42,449 nucleotides of DNA from an uncultured Alistipes sp. (GTDB taxonomy: Bacteria; Bacteroidota; Bacteroidia; Bacteroidales; Rikenellaceae). The translations under genes were made by a program, and so were the position numbers. The notes below the pieces were generated by a model, which was given only the letters and a program-made list of their open reading frames with translations, ran no database searches and had not been told where the DNA came from. Position 1 is the stretch's first letter; each line of letters opens with the position of its first letter. The stretch lies in contig URRP01000022.1 of NCBI GenBank assembly GCA_900550375.1, forward strand, positions 1 to 42,449. Direction: 5' to 3'. Positions 16,535 through 25,187 of this stretch are shown one piece after another.

Positions 16535-17089
16535 CTATTTCTTGAAATAACGGTTATAAAGACCTTGGAAGCCTGCGCCGTGACGCGCTTCGTCCTTCGC
16601 CATCTCGTGCACCGTGTCGTGTACGGCGTCGAGGTTCTGCTCCTTGGCCATACGGGCCAGACGCATCTTGTCCTCGCACGCGCCCGACTCGGCGTTCATG
16701 CGCTTCATCAGGTTGGTCTTGGTATCCCAAACCACCTCGCCGATCAGCTCGGCGAACTTCGAAGCGTGCTCGGCCTCCTCCCACGCATACCGCTTGAACG
16801 CCTCGGCGATCTCGGGATAGCCCTCGCGGTCGGCCTGACGGCTCATCGCCAGATACATGCCTACTTCGGTACACTCGCCCATGAAGTGGTTCTGAAGACC
16901 TTCCCACAACTCGGCCGACGCGCCTTTGCCGTCGCCGATCACATGCTCCGTGACGAACGAAAGACCTGCTTCCTGCTCGACGACCTCGACGAATTTCTCC
17001 TTGCCTACCTTGCACATCGGGCACTGATCGGGTGCCTCGGGCCCCTCGTGGATATACCCACAGACGGTGCAACGCCATTTCTTTGCCAT
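16535..17089 (-). CDS. Rubrerythrin with N-terminal rubredoxin domain
   Basis: A 184-residue protein. Cys 7, 10, 23 and 26 (CTVCGYIHEGPEAPDQCPMC) form a rubredoxin-type iron site at the N-terminus. The rest is a ferritin-like diiron four-helix bundle with WEEAEH near the middle and KDEARHG near the C-terminus. This reversed domain order is found in the reverse rubrerythrins, which reduce hydrogen peroxide to water with electrons from NADH via rubredoxin reductase or a flavoprotein. This fits an anaerobe defending against oxygen. The ATG at 17089 gives MAKKWRCTVCGY, a standard start. It has its own promoter and terminator. Confidence 0.95.
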   Translation of the reverse strand: MAKKWRCTVCGYIHEGPEAPDQCPMCKVGKEKFVEVVEQEAGLSFVTEHVIGDGKGASAELWEGLQNHFMGECTEVGMYLAMSRQADREGYPEIAEAFKRYAWEEAEHASKFAELIGEVVWDTKTNLMKRMNAESGACEDKMRLARMAKEQNLDAVHDTVHEMAKDEARHGAGFQGLYNRYFKK

Positions 17090-17131
17090 AACTCTTTCTG
17101 TTTTATTAAGTGAAAACTTATTTTACGAAGA

Positions 17132-17161
17132 CAAAGATACGAACTTTACGGACGGCTCCAA
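17132..17161 (-). promoter_or_regulatory. Promoter of the rubrerythrin gene
   Basis: TATCTTTG (17132-17139) on the minus strand with TTG (17159-17161) 19 bp upstream; the leader is about 35 bases. No obvious PerR or OxyR box was found. Confidence 0.7.
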
Positions 17162-17194
17162 GCGATCGCCCGATCATATTTTCTGATGCCGCCA

Positions 17195-18127
17195 TCAGCT
17201 TTTTCTATCGTCGTGGTCGATCGCCCACTCGATCAGCCCCACGTCGACAGCATCCTTCACCATCACCCGCTTGTCGCGGTCGAGCAGATAGAGCGCCGGA
17301 ATGGCTTTCAGGTCGTAAAGCTCCTGATCGCGGACGACGCACCCCTTGTCGTAGGCGTTGATCCAGCGTGCGGGGATCTGCGGCCGGTACTCCTGCCACT
17401 CCGTGAGGTCTTCGTCGGGGAAGAGGGCCAGCACCTTCAGCTTGCCCCGCTCGATCAGTTCGTTGAGCATCGGCGATGCCGAGATGGCCTCACGCACCGT
17501 CTTGCACATGTTGCACCCCGGATTATTGATGAACAGCAGCAGGTACTCGGCACGAAGGTCGTACATGCGGCGGGTCGCCCCGTCGGCCGTCGTATAGCGG
17601 AAATCGTTGGCCGGCCTGCCGATGCGGTTCTGAGAGGCCATGCGCAGGTCGTGTTCGGGCGCGATGCGCTCCCACCGATCGAGCCACGGGCTGGAGACCA
17701 GCGCTTCGAGCACCGGAATATAGAGTTCGTCGTTGCGCGCCGGCGAATTGGGATCGTGGAGCACCCGCTCGGCCAGCATGGCGAAATATTCGGTCATGGG
17801 CTTCGACGCAGAGGCCCGACGCATGAGCGTATCGATCGGCGCCCGATCGTCGGGCGCGACGAAATTGGCCACGTAGGCGAACAACGCCCGCACCATCGCT
17901 ACCGTATCGACTTCGGCGAGCAGCGTCGTGTCGCGGAAATCGAAGTTGTCCCAGTAGTGATCGCGCAGGTAGGCGGTCCGCTCCTCGGGCGGAACGGTCG
18001 AAGGAACGGTGACGGCACGGAATGTGCGTGGAACCGAGCGGACGGATTGCTGCGCCGGCTGCTTTTTTCTTCCCCCGCAAGCCGCCAGCAACACAGCGGC
18101 AAGGGCGATCCACAAGATTCGTCTCAT
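17195..18127 (-). CDS. DUF5106 thioredoxin-like lipoprotein
   Basis: A 310-residue protein with a lipoprotein signal (ILWIALAAVLLAACGG, acylated Cys 17). Residues about 30-165 are the helical DUF5106-type region (LRDHYWDNFDF is characteristic). Residues about 170-305 are a thioredoxin-like fold with a CNMC redox motif at 205-208 (FINNPGCNMC) and a cis-proline region in LKAIPALYLLDRDKRV. It probably acts in thiol or redox maintenance in the envelope of this anaerobe; no substrate is known. The ATG at 18127 is chosen because it gives the lipobox, and the frame upstream is open only by chance. A short CTGATG/CATCAG hairpin overlaps the stop codon but lacks a T run. Confidence 0.82.
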   Translation of the reverse strand: MRRILWIALAAVLLAACGGRKKQPAQQSVRSVPRTFRAVTVPSTVPPEERTAYLRDHYWDNFDFRDTTLLAEVDTVAMVRALFAYVANFVAPDDRAPIDTLMRRASASKPMTEYFAMLAERVLHDPNSPARNDELYIPVLEALVSSPWLDRWERIAPEHDLRMASQNRIGRPANDFRYTTADGATRRMYDLRAEYLLLFINNPGCNMCKTVREAISASPMLNELIERGKLKVLALFPDEDLTEWQEYRPQIPARWINAYDKGCVVRDQELYDLKAIPALYLLDRDKRVMVKDAVDVGLIEWAIDHDDRKS

Positions 18128-18153
18128 CGGAAAGTTCTTTAAGATAGCTGATG

Positions 18154-18161
18154 CAAATGTA
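18154..18161 (-). promoter_or_regulatory. -7 element of the DUF5106 gene
   Basis: TACATTTG on the minus strand fits TAnnTTTG. No -33 element was seen. Confidence 0.5.
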
Positions 18162-18396
18162 GCAAAATCCCGACAATAACCGCTCTCCGTCAGGAGAATC
18201 TTCCTCCCTGCGGATCGATTTGCACAATAGTTGTACCTGTCGGGAAGGCATTTCGCCGCTGTACTGTGCACACCTTTCAGCGGGGAAATCCAATTCGGCG
18301 GAGGCCGAACGCTTTTGCACCGTAGCGGAACGAAACCGCCCGAACGCCGTAAATGCATAAACCTCCGAAGCGTAAAAACCATTCTTTAAATCATAA

Positions 18397-19938
18397 ATGC
18401 GTATGGATGCAAAAAAAAGTACAGGATTCAAGCTTAGCGTAGCAACGCTCGCCATCATGAACATCACGGCGGTCGTCAGTCTGCGCGGCCTGCCGGCAGA
18501 GGCGGTCTACGGCCCTTCATCGGCCTTCTACTACCTCTTTGCGGCGATCGTCTTCCTCATCCCCACCGCACTGGTGGCGGCCGAGCTGGCAGCGATGTTC
18601 TCCAACAAGCAGGGCGGTGTCTTCCGTTGGGTGGGCGAAGCCTACGGCGCCCGAACGGGTTTTCTGGCCATCTGGCTGCAATGGATCGAATCGACGATCT
18701 GGTACCCCACGGTGCTGACTTTCGGCGCCGTGTCGATCGCCTTCATCGGATTGAACCAACATGCGGACACGATTCTGGCGTCGAACAAGATCTTCACGCT
18801 GATCGTGGTACTGGCCATCTACTGGATCGCCACCTTCATCTCGCTCAAAGGTCTGGGCTGGGTCGGCAAGATCAGTAAATGGGGCGGTATGATCGGCACG
18901 ATCATACCTGCCGGACTGCTCATTCTGCTGGGTATCATCTATATCTCCTCGGGTGGTCACAACCAGATGGATATGTCGCAGGGCTTCTTCCCCGACCTGA
19001 CGAAGTTCGACAATCTGGTGCTGGCCAGCAGTATCTTCCTCTTCTATGCCGGTATGGAGATGATGGGTATCCATGTGATGGATGTGAACAACCCGTCGAA
19101 AAACTACCCGAAAGCGATCCTTATCGGTTCGCTCGTCACGGTCTGTATCTTCGTACTGGGAACCTTCTCGCTGGGTTTCATCATCCCCGCCAAGGATATC
19201 AACCTGACGCAGTCGCTGCTGATCGGCTTCGACAACTATTTCAAGTATCTGCATATGTCGTGGGCATCGCCCATCATCGCCATCGCACTGATGTTCGGCG
19301 TGCTGGCGGGCGTACTGACGTGGGTCGCAGGTCCTTCGAAAGGTATCTTCGCCGTCGGCAAGGCGGGTTATCTGCCTCCCTTCTTCCAGAAGGCCAACAA
19401 GAACGGCGTACAGCGCAACATCCTGCTCATTCAGGGCGGTGTCGTAACGCTGCTGGCGCTGCTGTTCGTGGTGATGCCTTCGGTACAGTCATTCTACCAG
19501 ATTCTCTCGCAGCTGACCGTACTGCTTTACCTGATTATGTACATGCTGATGTTCTCGGCAGCCATCGTGCTGCGTTACAAGATGAAAGACCTCAACCGCC
19601 CGTTCCGCCTCGGCAAGGGAAACGGTCTGATGTGGCTTCTGGGCGTCGTCGGCTTCCTCGGCGCACTGCTCGCCTTCGTCCTGAGCTTCGTACCGCCCAG
19701 CCAGATTTCGACCGGCAGCAACACCGTCTGGTTCTCGGTGCTTATCATCGGCTGCCTGATCGTCGTCGGAGCTCCCTTCGTGATCTACTCCCTGCGCAAG
19801 CCTTCGTGGAAAGACCCGCAGGCCGCTGCGGAATTCGCACCGTTCCATTGGGAGCAATCCGCGCAGACAGCGACTCCGAACCCCGCACCGGCCGTTAATG
19901 CCGCCAATACCGGCAAACCGACCGACGGCAAAAAATAA
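18397..19938 (+). CDS. gadC: Glutamate:GABA antiporter (GadC-type, APC superfamily)
   Basis: A 513-residue permease with about twelve membrane segments. It starts KLSVATLAIMNITAVVSLRGLPAEA, the typical GadC opening, and carries FYAGMEMMGIHVMDVNNPSKNYP, the conserved substrate-region motif. After the last membrane segment there is a soluble tail of about 45 residues (from SLRKPSWKDP); in E. coli GadC an equivalent C-plug closes the channel at neutral pH. The next gene, 27 bp downstream, is a glutaminase, so this transporter probably exchanges external glutamine for internal glutamate or GABA. ATG 18397 and ATG 18403 are equally possible starts. No canonical -7 element was found in the 270-bp gap upstream. 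Confidence 0.9.
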   Translation: MRMDAKKSTGFKLSVATLAIMNITAVVSLRGLPAEAVYGPSSAFYYLFAAIVFLIPTALVAAELAAMFSNKQGGVFRWVGEAYGARTGFLAIWLQWIESTIWYPTVLTFGAVSIAFIGLNQHADTILASNKIFTLIVVLAIYWIATFISLKGLGWVGKISKWGGMIGTIIPAGLLILLGIIYISSGGHNQMDMSQGFFPDLTKFDNLVLASSIFLFYAGMEMMGIHVMDVNNPSKNYPKAILIGSLVTVCIFVLGTFSLGFIIPAKDINLTQSLLIGFDNYFKYLHMSWASPIIAIALMFGVLAGVLTWVAGPSKGIFAVGKAGYLPPFFQKANKNGVQRNILLIQGGVVTLLALLFVVMPSVQSFYQILSQLTVLLYLIMYMLMFSAAIVLRYKMKDLNRPFRLGKGNGLMWLLGVVGFLGALLAFVLSFVPPSQISTGSNTVWFSVLIIGCLIVVGAPFVIYSLRKPSWKDPQAAAEFAPFHWEQSAQTATPNPAPAVNAANTGKPTDGKK

Positions 19939-19965
19939 CATCCATTTTCAAAAAACGACGATTCT

Positions 19966-20961
19966 ATGAAACGTATCATTACTATCGAGGCTGTAAAAGA
20001 GGCCGTGGAGGCCGCTCACACCCACTTTCGCGAGGAGAAGGGCGGCAAAAACGCCGATTACATCCCCTATCTGAAAAACGTCCCCTCCAACCTCTTCGGC
20101 ATCTCGGTCTGTCTCGCGGACGGCCGCAGCGTGACAGTCGGCGATACCGACTACCGCTTCGGCATCGAATCGGTGTCGAAAGTCCCCACCGCCATTCTGG
20201 CGATGAACCAGTACAGCGCCAAGAAGGTGCTCGACCAGATCGGTGCCGATGCAACGGGGCTGCCCTTCAACTCGATCATGGCGATCCTGCTGGAGAACGA
20301 CCATCCCTCGACGCCGCTGGTGAACGCCGGCGCGATTTCGGCCTGCTCGATGGTTAAACCCGTGGGCAACGCCGACGCCAAGTGGAAGGCCATCGTCGAC
20401 TTCATTTCGGGACTCTGCGGCAGCAAGGTGACGGTTCTCGACGAACTCTACCGTTCCGAGAGCGAGACCAACTTCAACAACCGCTCCATCGCATGGCTGC
20501 TGAAGAACTACAACCGTATCTACGACGATCCCGACATGTCGCTCGACCTCTATACGCGTCAGTGCTCGCTGGGCATCACGGCCAAGCAGCTCTCCATCAT
20601 GGCCGCCACGATCGCCAACTGCGGAACCAATCCCGTGACGTGGGAGGAAGTTTTCCATCCCAACCTCACCCCGCACATCGCATCGCTCATGGCCACCGTC
20701 GGCTTCTACGAGCATACGGGCGACTGGCTTTTCAACACGGGTCTTCCGGCCAAGACAGGCGTGGGAGGCGGCATCATGGCCGTCATCCCGGGCGTGATGG
20801 GTCTGGCGGCGTTCGCTCCTCCTCTGGACGATGCCGGCAACTCGGTCAAGGCACAGAAGGCGCTCGAATACATCTCGGTACGGCTGGGTCTGAACATCTT
20901 CAGCCCCACGCGCGTGGAACTTGCAGCGGCCCAACCCGTCAAGGAGGGCGTCTGCAAATAG
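19966..20961 (+). CDS. glsA: Glutaminase A
   Basis: A 331-residue serine-dependent glutaminase that hydrolyses L-glutamine to glutamate and ammonia. The catalytic S-x-x-K motif is S69-V-S-K72 in FGIESVSKVP. Other conserved blocks are NAGAISACSMV, SESETNFNNRSIAW, GITAKQLSIMAATIANCGTNP and PAKTGVGGGIMAVIPG. In E. coli the pair YbaS/GadC gives glutamine-based acid resistance, because the released ammonia consumes a proton. The same pairing is common in gut Bacteroidales. It is cotranscribed with gadC, and no glutamate decarboxylase gene is in the window. Confidence 0.95.
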   Translation: MKRIITIEAVKEAVEAAHTHFREEKGGKNADYIPYLKNVPSNLFGISVCLADGRSVTVGDTDYRFGIESVSKVPTAILAMNQYSAKKVLDQIGADATGLPFNSIMAILLENDHPSTPLVNAGAISACSMVKPVGNADAKWKAIVDFISGLCGSKVTVLDELYRSESETNFNNRSIAWLLKNYNRIYDDPDMSLDLYTRQCSLGITAKQLSIMAATIANCGTNPVTWEEVFHPNLTPHIASLMATVGFYEHTGDWLFNTGLPAKTGVGGGIMAVIPGVMGLAAFAPPLDDAGNSVKAQKALEYISVRLGLNIFSPTRVELAAAQPVKEGVCK

Positions 20962-20979
20962 CCGCCCCGTCTTCAAACG

Positions 20980-21011
20980 AAAAGCTCCCGACACTAGTGT
21001 CGGGAGCTTTT
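20980..21011. terminator. Bidirectional terminator
   Basis: A perfect 32-bp palindrome (AAAAGCTCCCGACACT and its complement) lies between convergent glsA and the sugar O-acetyltransferase gene. The A and T ends serve both strands. Confidence 0.92.
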
Positions 21012-21014
21012 TAC

Positions 21015-21569
21015 TTACCGCAGCCTGCGTTTCACCACAGCCGGATTCCCCGCCGCCAGCGAATCTGCGGGAATATCGTGTACGACCACGCTGCCCGCCG
21101 CAACGACCGACCGGGCGCCGATCGTGACACCCGGACAGACGACCACCCCGCCACCGAGCCAGCAGTCCTCGCCGATCGTGATGCGCAGACTCGTCTCCAC
21201 CGGTCGACGGCGTTCCATATAGTCGACGGGGTGTTGCGGCGTATAGAGCTGGCAGTTGGGCCCGAGCTTCGTGCGGGCGCCGATCGTGACGCCGCCGCAA
21301 TCGAGAAACGTGCATCCCATATTGATGAAGACCTCCTCGCCCAAGTCAATCCGCCAGCCCAGATCGCAGAAAAACGGCTGTATGATCTTGACCGAGGCGG
21401 GAACGTCGGGGATCAATGTCCGAAGCGCCTCTTCATATTCCGAGACATCGTACGGCGAAGTGCGGTTGAAGCGCTCCACCCGCTGCCTCGCTTCGCGGAA
21501 ATGCTCCGCTATCTCGGCGTCCGAAAAGTCGTACCGCTCGCCGGCCAACATTTTTTCCAGTTCGGTCAC
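21015..21569 (-). CDS. Maltose/galactoside O-acetyltransferase-like protein
   Basis: A 184-residue left-handed beta-helix acetyltransferase of the LacA/Maa/NodL group. It begins TELEKMLAGERYDF (the maltose-acetyltransferase N-terminal domain). It then has GEEVFINMGCTFLDCGGVTIGARTKLGPN and the active-site block YTPQHPVDYMERRR, whose His is catalytic. Hexapeptide turns follow (IGEDCWLGGGVVVCPGVTIGARSVVAAGSVV), ending in GNPAVVKRRL. It transfers acetyl from acetyl-CoA to a sugar or glycoside. The GTG at 21569 is chosen because it overlaps the TIR gene stop as GTGA and gives the family's usual start; there is no closer ATG except an internal one. It is the third gene of the cysS-TIR-acetyltransferase operon. 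Confidence 0.88.
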   Translation of the reverse strand: MTELEKMLAGERYDFSDAEIAEHFREARQRVERFNRTSPYDVSEYEEALRTLIPDVPASVKIIQPFFCDLGWRIDLGEEVFINMGCTFLDCGGVTIGARTKLGPNCQLYTPQHPVDYMERRRPVETSLRITIGEDCWLGGGVVVCPGVTIGARSVVAAGSVVVHDIPADSLAAGNPAVVKRRLR

Positions 21570-22477
21570 GATTCGGATCTGTTTTTTCGGATAAGGTAAA
21601 CGAACAGGGCGAAGACCCCGGCCAGCACCGCCACGCCCGCCGCCATGAGCGGATAGTTGTGCGCCGCCCCCGCTCGGACGATCCAGTAGAGCAGACCGGC
21701 CGGCAGCAACACGCAAAGCACGACCGTGAAGAGGAGGAGCAACCCCATAAAGAGCTTGAACGCCCGTCTGTTCCTCCGCACCAGCGGTTCCAGTTCGGCG
21801 ATCCGTTCGCGATAACGCTCGGGCTTCTTTTCGGCGAGCCGGCGGAAGATCGCCAGCGCCTGCGGCAGGTAATCGAGCATATCGGGACGGTTGTGGAGCG
21901 ATGCCAGTCGGCCGAGTTCATAATACGTCTCGCCCAGTTCGGCCTGCTGCTCGTCGGTCAGTTCCGGCATGGATTTCAACACCGAAAGCCGTTTGAGCAG
22001 TTGCGTGACGTAGGCGTCTTCATCGCCCCGCTCCTCGGGCTTCGTCTCCAGAAAGTCGCTTTTCAGGCGGCGGTAGAAGTCGTCGAAATAGTAGCTGTCG
22101 TATTTCGGGCCGTTCTTGCGGACGACCTTGCGGATGTCGTCGGGCAGATTGTCGGGAAAAGCCGTGAATCCGGCCAGCATGATCGGTACGATATTTTTGT
22201 TTTTCCTGATCGCATAAGCCAGTTCGCACCGCACCCAGTCCTCCGACGCTACGGCTGCGGGATCGGTGCAGCGGTCGAGCGCACCCTCGCTCAGGATGAG
22301 GATGAAATCGCGGCACTCGTCGATGCGGCGCAACAGCTCCGTGTCGAAATCGCCGTTGCGAAGCGTGTCGATGTCGAAGCTGACGCGGTAACCGTCCTTC
22401 GTCAGAAGATCGTAAAGGTGCTTCGCCGTTTCGAAACCGCCGTTTCGCCGGTAACTGATGAAAATATCGTATGCCAT
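21566..22477 (-). CDS. TIR-domain protein with two C-terminal membrane segments
   Basis: A 303-residue protein. Residues 1-135 are a TIR domain: the first strand and BB-loop are AYDIFISYRRNGG, followed by RDFILILSEGALDR. The alpha-C region W81-V-R-C-E85 carries the Trp and the catalytic-type Glu of NAD-hydrolysing bacterial TIR domains. Residues about 150-235 are helical and TPR-like (YYELGRLASL, then ALAIFRRLAEKKPERY). Two membrane helices lie at about 241-268 and 276-296, followed by a short basic tail. The TIR domain is therefore probably cytoplasmic and membrane-anchored. It starts 19 bp after cysS and is translationally coupled to an acetyltransferase gene. An anti-phage or abortive role is possible from family knowledge but is not shown here. 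Confidence 0.88.
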   Translation of the reverse strand: MAYDIFISYRRNGGFETAKHLYDLLTKDGYRVSFDIDTLRNGDFDTELLRRIDECRDFILILSEGALDRCTDPAAVASEDWVRCELAYAIRKNKNIVPIMLAGFTAFPDNLPDDIRKVVRKNGPKYDSYYFDDFYRRLKSDFLETKPEERGDEDAYVTQLLKRLSVLKSMPELTDEQQAELGETYYELGRLASLHNRPDMLDYLPQALAIFRRLAEKKPERYRERIAELEPLVRRNRRAFKLFMGLLLLFTVVLCVLLPAGLLYWIVRAGAAHNYPLMAAGVAVLAGVFALFVYLIRKNRSES

Positions 22478-22496
22478 ACCCCGCGCCTCCGTCCGA

Positions 22497-23969
22497 TTAC
22501 TCGATCTCCCAGTCGAAGCCGTCCTTGCGGTCCTTGACGCGGATGCCGACGGCCGTCAGTTCGTCGCGGATGCGGTCCGACGCCGCCCAGTCCTTGGCGG
22601 CCTTCGCCTCCATGCGCATACGGAGCAGCATCTCCACCAGCGGCGACACCAAATCGCGGCCGCCGGCCGATGCGGCCTTCTCGTCGCGCAGCCCCAGAAT
22701 ATCGAAGACATATCGCTTGACGGTCGCCGTGAGCGCCGCCAGATCGGCCGACGTGATGCGCTGCTGTCCCTCGGCGAGCTGGTTGATGATGCGCACCCAG
22801 TCGAAGAGCGCCGAAATGACCATCGGCGAATTCAGGTCGTCGTCCATCGCCTCGCGGCAGCGGCGCTCCAACTCGGCGGGATCGACCGTCGACACCTCCG
22901 ACGGTTTGATCTTCGAGAGCGTCTCGACGCCCTTCATCAGGCGGTCGAGCCCCTTCTCGGCGGCCTGCAACGCGTCGTTCGAAAAATCGAGCGTCGAGCG
23001 GTAGTGCGCCTGAAGCACGAAGAAGCGGATCGTCATGGGCGAATAGGCCTGTGCCAGCAGCTTGTGGCTGCCGGTAAAAAGCTCTTCGAGGGTGATGAAA
23101 TTGCCCAGCGACTTGCCCATCTTCTGCCCGTTGATCGTAATCATGTTGTTGTGTACCCAGTACTTCGCCGAATCGTGCCCCAGCGCGGCGGTCGACTGCG
23201 CGATCTCGCACTCGTGGTGCGGGAACATCAGGTCCATGCCGCCCCCGTGGATGTCGAACCGTTCGCCCAGATACTTGGTGCTCATGGCCGAGCACTCCAT
23301 GTGCCAGCCGGGGAACCCTTCGCTCCACGGCGAAGGCCAGCGCATGATGTGTTCGGGCGAAGCCTTCTTCCACAGCGCGAAGTCGCAGCAGTTGCGTTTG
23401 TCGCACTGCCCGTCCAGCGCCCGCGTGTTGGCCACGATATCCTCCAGATTACGACCCGAAAGGACGCCGTAACGGTGGTCGCGGTCGTATTTCTCCACGT
23501 CGAAGTAGATCGATCCGTTCGACTCGTAGGCATAGCCCGCATCGAGGATTTTCTGCACGAAGGCCTCCTGCTCGATGATATGCCCCGAGGCCTGCGGCTC
23601 GATGGAGGGGCTGAGCACGCCCAGCGCCTCCATCGCCCGATGGTAACGTTCCGTATAATAGTGCGCGACCTCCATCGGTTCGAGCTGTTCGAGCCGCGCC
23701 TTCTTCGAGATTTTATCTTCGCCGTCGTCGGCGTCGTGCTCCAGATGTCCCACGTCGGTGATGTTGCGCACGTACCGCACCTTGTAACCGAGCGTCTGCA
23801 AATAGCGGAACAGCAGGTCGAAGGTCACGGCCGGACGCGCGTGCCCCAGATGGGGATCGCCGTAGACCGTCGGGCCGCAGACGTACATGCCCACACGGGG
23901 CGGAGCCAGCGGCACGAACTCCTCCTTGCTGCGGGAAAGGGTATTGTATAAAAAGAGCTTCGATTCCAT
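22497..23969 (-). CDS. cysS: Cysteinyl-tRNA synthetase
   Basis: A 490-residue class I aminoacyl-tRNA synthetase that charges tRNA-Cys. The N-terminus MYVCGPTVYGDPHLGHA contains the first zinc-binding Cys and the HIGH signature (as HLGH). The remaining zinc ligands are in GWHMECSAM and FPHHECEIAQS. The KMSKS loop is KMGKSLGNF. The C-terminal part is the DALR helical domain and anticodon-binding tail. Length and order are normal. It is the first gene of a minus-strand operon, with a -7 element at 23987-23994; the TIR protein gene follows with a 19-bp gap and no terminator. Confidence 0.97.
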   Translation of the reverse strand: MESKLFLYNTLSRSKEEFVPLAPPRVGMYVCGPTVYGDPHLGHARPAVTFDLLFRYLQTLGYKVRYVRNITDVGHLEHDADDGEDKISKKARLEQLEPMEVAHYYTERYHRAMEALGVLSPSIEPQASGHIIEQEAFVQKILDAGYAYESNGSIYFDVEKYDRDHRYGVLSGRNLEDIVANTRALDGQCDKRNCCDFALWKKASPEHIMRWPSPWSEGFPGWHMECSAMSTKYLGERFDIHGGGMDLMFPHHECEIAQSTAALGHDSAKYWVHNNMITINGQKMGKSLGNFITLEELFTGSHKLLAQAYSPMTIRFFVLQAHYRSTLDFSNDALQAAEKGLDRLMKGVETLSKIKPSEVSTVDPAELERRCREAMDDDLNSPMVISALFDWVRIINQLAEGQQRITSADLAALTATVKRYVFDILGLRDEKAASAGGRDLVSPLVEMLLRMRMEAKAAKDWAASDRIRDELTAVGIRVKDRKDGFDWEIE

Positions 23970-23986
23970 AATCGCTGAAATTTTCG

Positions 23987-23994
23987 CAAAAATA
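23987..23994 (-). promoter_or_regulatory. -7 element of the cysS operon
   Basis: TATTTTTG on the minus strand fits TAnnTTTG, 17 bp before the cysS ATG. Confidence 0.6.
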
Positions 23995-24136
23995 ACAAAT
24001 ATTCTCCATAATTCTGCGATTTTCAGCCGGCGAATCGAATTTAACGATGAAGAATCGGACTTCGCGCCGAACGCCCGAATCTCCGCACGGCGGAAAAGCG
24101 GCGGCTGAATAGCGTGAAAAGATTTTTACATTCGGC

Positions 24137-24167
24137 TTGTTCATTTGCAGGATTTATGCTACCTTTG
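24137..24167 (+). promoter_or_regulatory. Promoter of the small exported protein
   Basis: TTG (24137-24139), 20 bp, then TACCTTTG (24160-24167): a good -33/-7 pair. The leader would be only about 10 bases. Confidence 0.7.
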
Positions 24168-24182
24168 TAGAAGATAGCTCGC

Positions 24183-24557
24183 ATGATGAAGAAGTCGGCA
24201 CTCATATTCCTTTTCCTGCTGGCAGCCCTTTCGGCTGCTCTAAGTTCGGAGACGAAGGCCGCCGCTTCCGGTGCGCGGCGCGCGGTGACGAGCGTCTCCA
24301 TTTCGACGCAATGCTCCGATTACGTCGCGGCGGAGGCTCTCCAGCTGTCCGTTCCGGCCCCTTCGCGCGCCCTGCGCAAGTCGAACGAACGGCTGCTGCG
24401 CGTAACCCATGAAATGCCGATCCTCCCCTGCGAGCGCTATTTCTCGGCCGTGCAGCGCAGCTATGCGCAGAGCATCGCCTCGTTATTGCTGGACGCGCAT
24501 ACCGCATCGCCGTCCCATAGCGCCGACTATCTCAAATTCGGCATTCTGGTCATTTAG
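24183..24557 (+). CDS. Small exported protein of unknown function
   Basis: A 124-residue protein (123 if the second ATG at 24186 is used). Residues 1-22 form a signal peptide (KKSALIFLFLLAALSAALS). The mature part has no motif I recognise; it contains two cysteines (QCSDYV and LPCERYF), which could form a disulphide in the periplasm. It ends in YLKFGILVI, which could be a terminal strand. The reading frame is supported by a well-formed promoter directly upstream and by the signal peptide. It is not an obvious member of the sodium-pump operon that follows 250 bp later. Confidence 0.6.
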   Translation: MMKKSALIFLFLLAALSAALSSETKAAASGARRAVTSVSISTQCSDYVAAEALQLSVPAPSRALRKSNERLLRVTHEMPILPCERYFSAVQRSYAQSIASLLLDAHTASPSHSADYLKFGILVI

Positions 24558-24809
24558 CCCTCTAATTCGCATGACACGATCGGCGGCCGTACGTTCGGCC
24601 GCAGGTGTGTATATGCCTTCCGCATACGGCCGGATTCGGCCCGTATGCCGCAGCACGGAACCGCCCTCCGAAATCCGCACGACAAACAGACATTCGACGC
24701 AATCGGGAAACCGCCTTGCGCACCCGCCGCCGTTCGCTCGGAGGAGACGAGTTCCGAAAAGGTCCGCACCGGACCCGTTAAACCCCGTATTCATACACAA
24801 TCGAACAAA
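24558..24809. other. Gap between small exported protein and sodium-pump genes
   Basis: About 250 bp without a convincing gene. It holds an imperfect hairpin at about 24618-24645 (GCATACGG with CCGTATGC) that could act as a weak terminator or leader structure. Confidence 0.35.
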
Positions 24810-25187
24810 ATGAACTTACTCCACATATTTCGGGAGACGCTGCTGATGATGGGCTTTACGTTTGTCGTAGGGATCGCATTCGCATACGTACTCAAGCTGA
24901 TGACCTTTCTCTTCTCCTGCCTCAACGGGCGGGATCTTCCCTCGATCCTGCGAAAAAGCAGAATCTGGGGACGCGCCTACCGCATGAACGTCGCACACTC
25001 CTATCGATACATCCGATCGATCGCCCTGAACGACGACATTCTGAAAAAACTGCCTCTGGGAACGGAGACCGGAACGAATCCCGTCATGAAAGAGCTGGCC
25101 GAGTACCACTTCGGAAATCCCGAAGAGACGACCGGACAAGATGCGGATATGAGACGTTTATATGAATTCCACCATGGAAAAATTTGA
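24810..25187 (+). CDS. Small single-span membrane protein next to oadB (OadG-like position)
   Basis: A 125-residue protein with one N-terminal membrane helix (about 9-35, ETLLMMGFTFVVGIAFAYVLKLM) and a basic then acidic soluble tail. It overlaps the start of the decarboxylase beta subunit gene by 14 bases, which argues for coupled expression and partnership. In sodium-pumping decarboxylases the gamma subunit (OadG/MmdC-like) is also a small single-span protein that holds the complex together, so it may take that role. The sequence is not a clear OadG match, so this rests mainly on position and topology. No biotin carrier or carboxyltransferase gene is adjacent. Confidence 0.65.
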   Translation: MNLLHIFRETLLMMGFTFVVGIAFAYVLKLMTFLFSCLNGRDLPSILRKSRIWGRAYRMNVAHSYRYIRSIALNDDILKKLPLGTETGTNPVMKELAEYHFGNPEETTGQDADMRRLYEFHHGKI

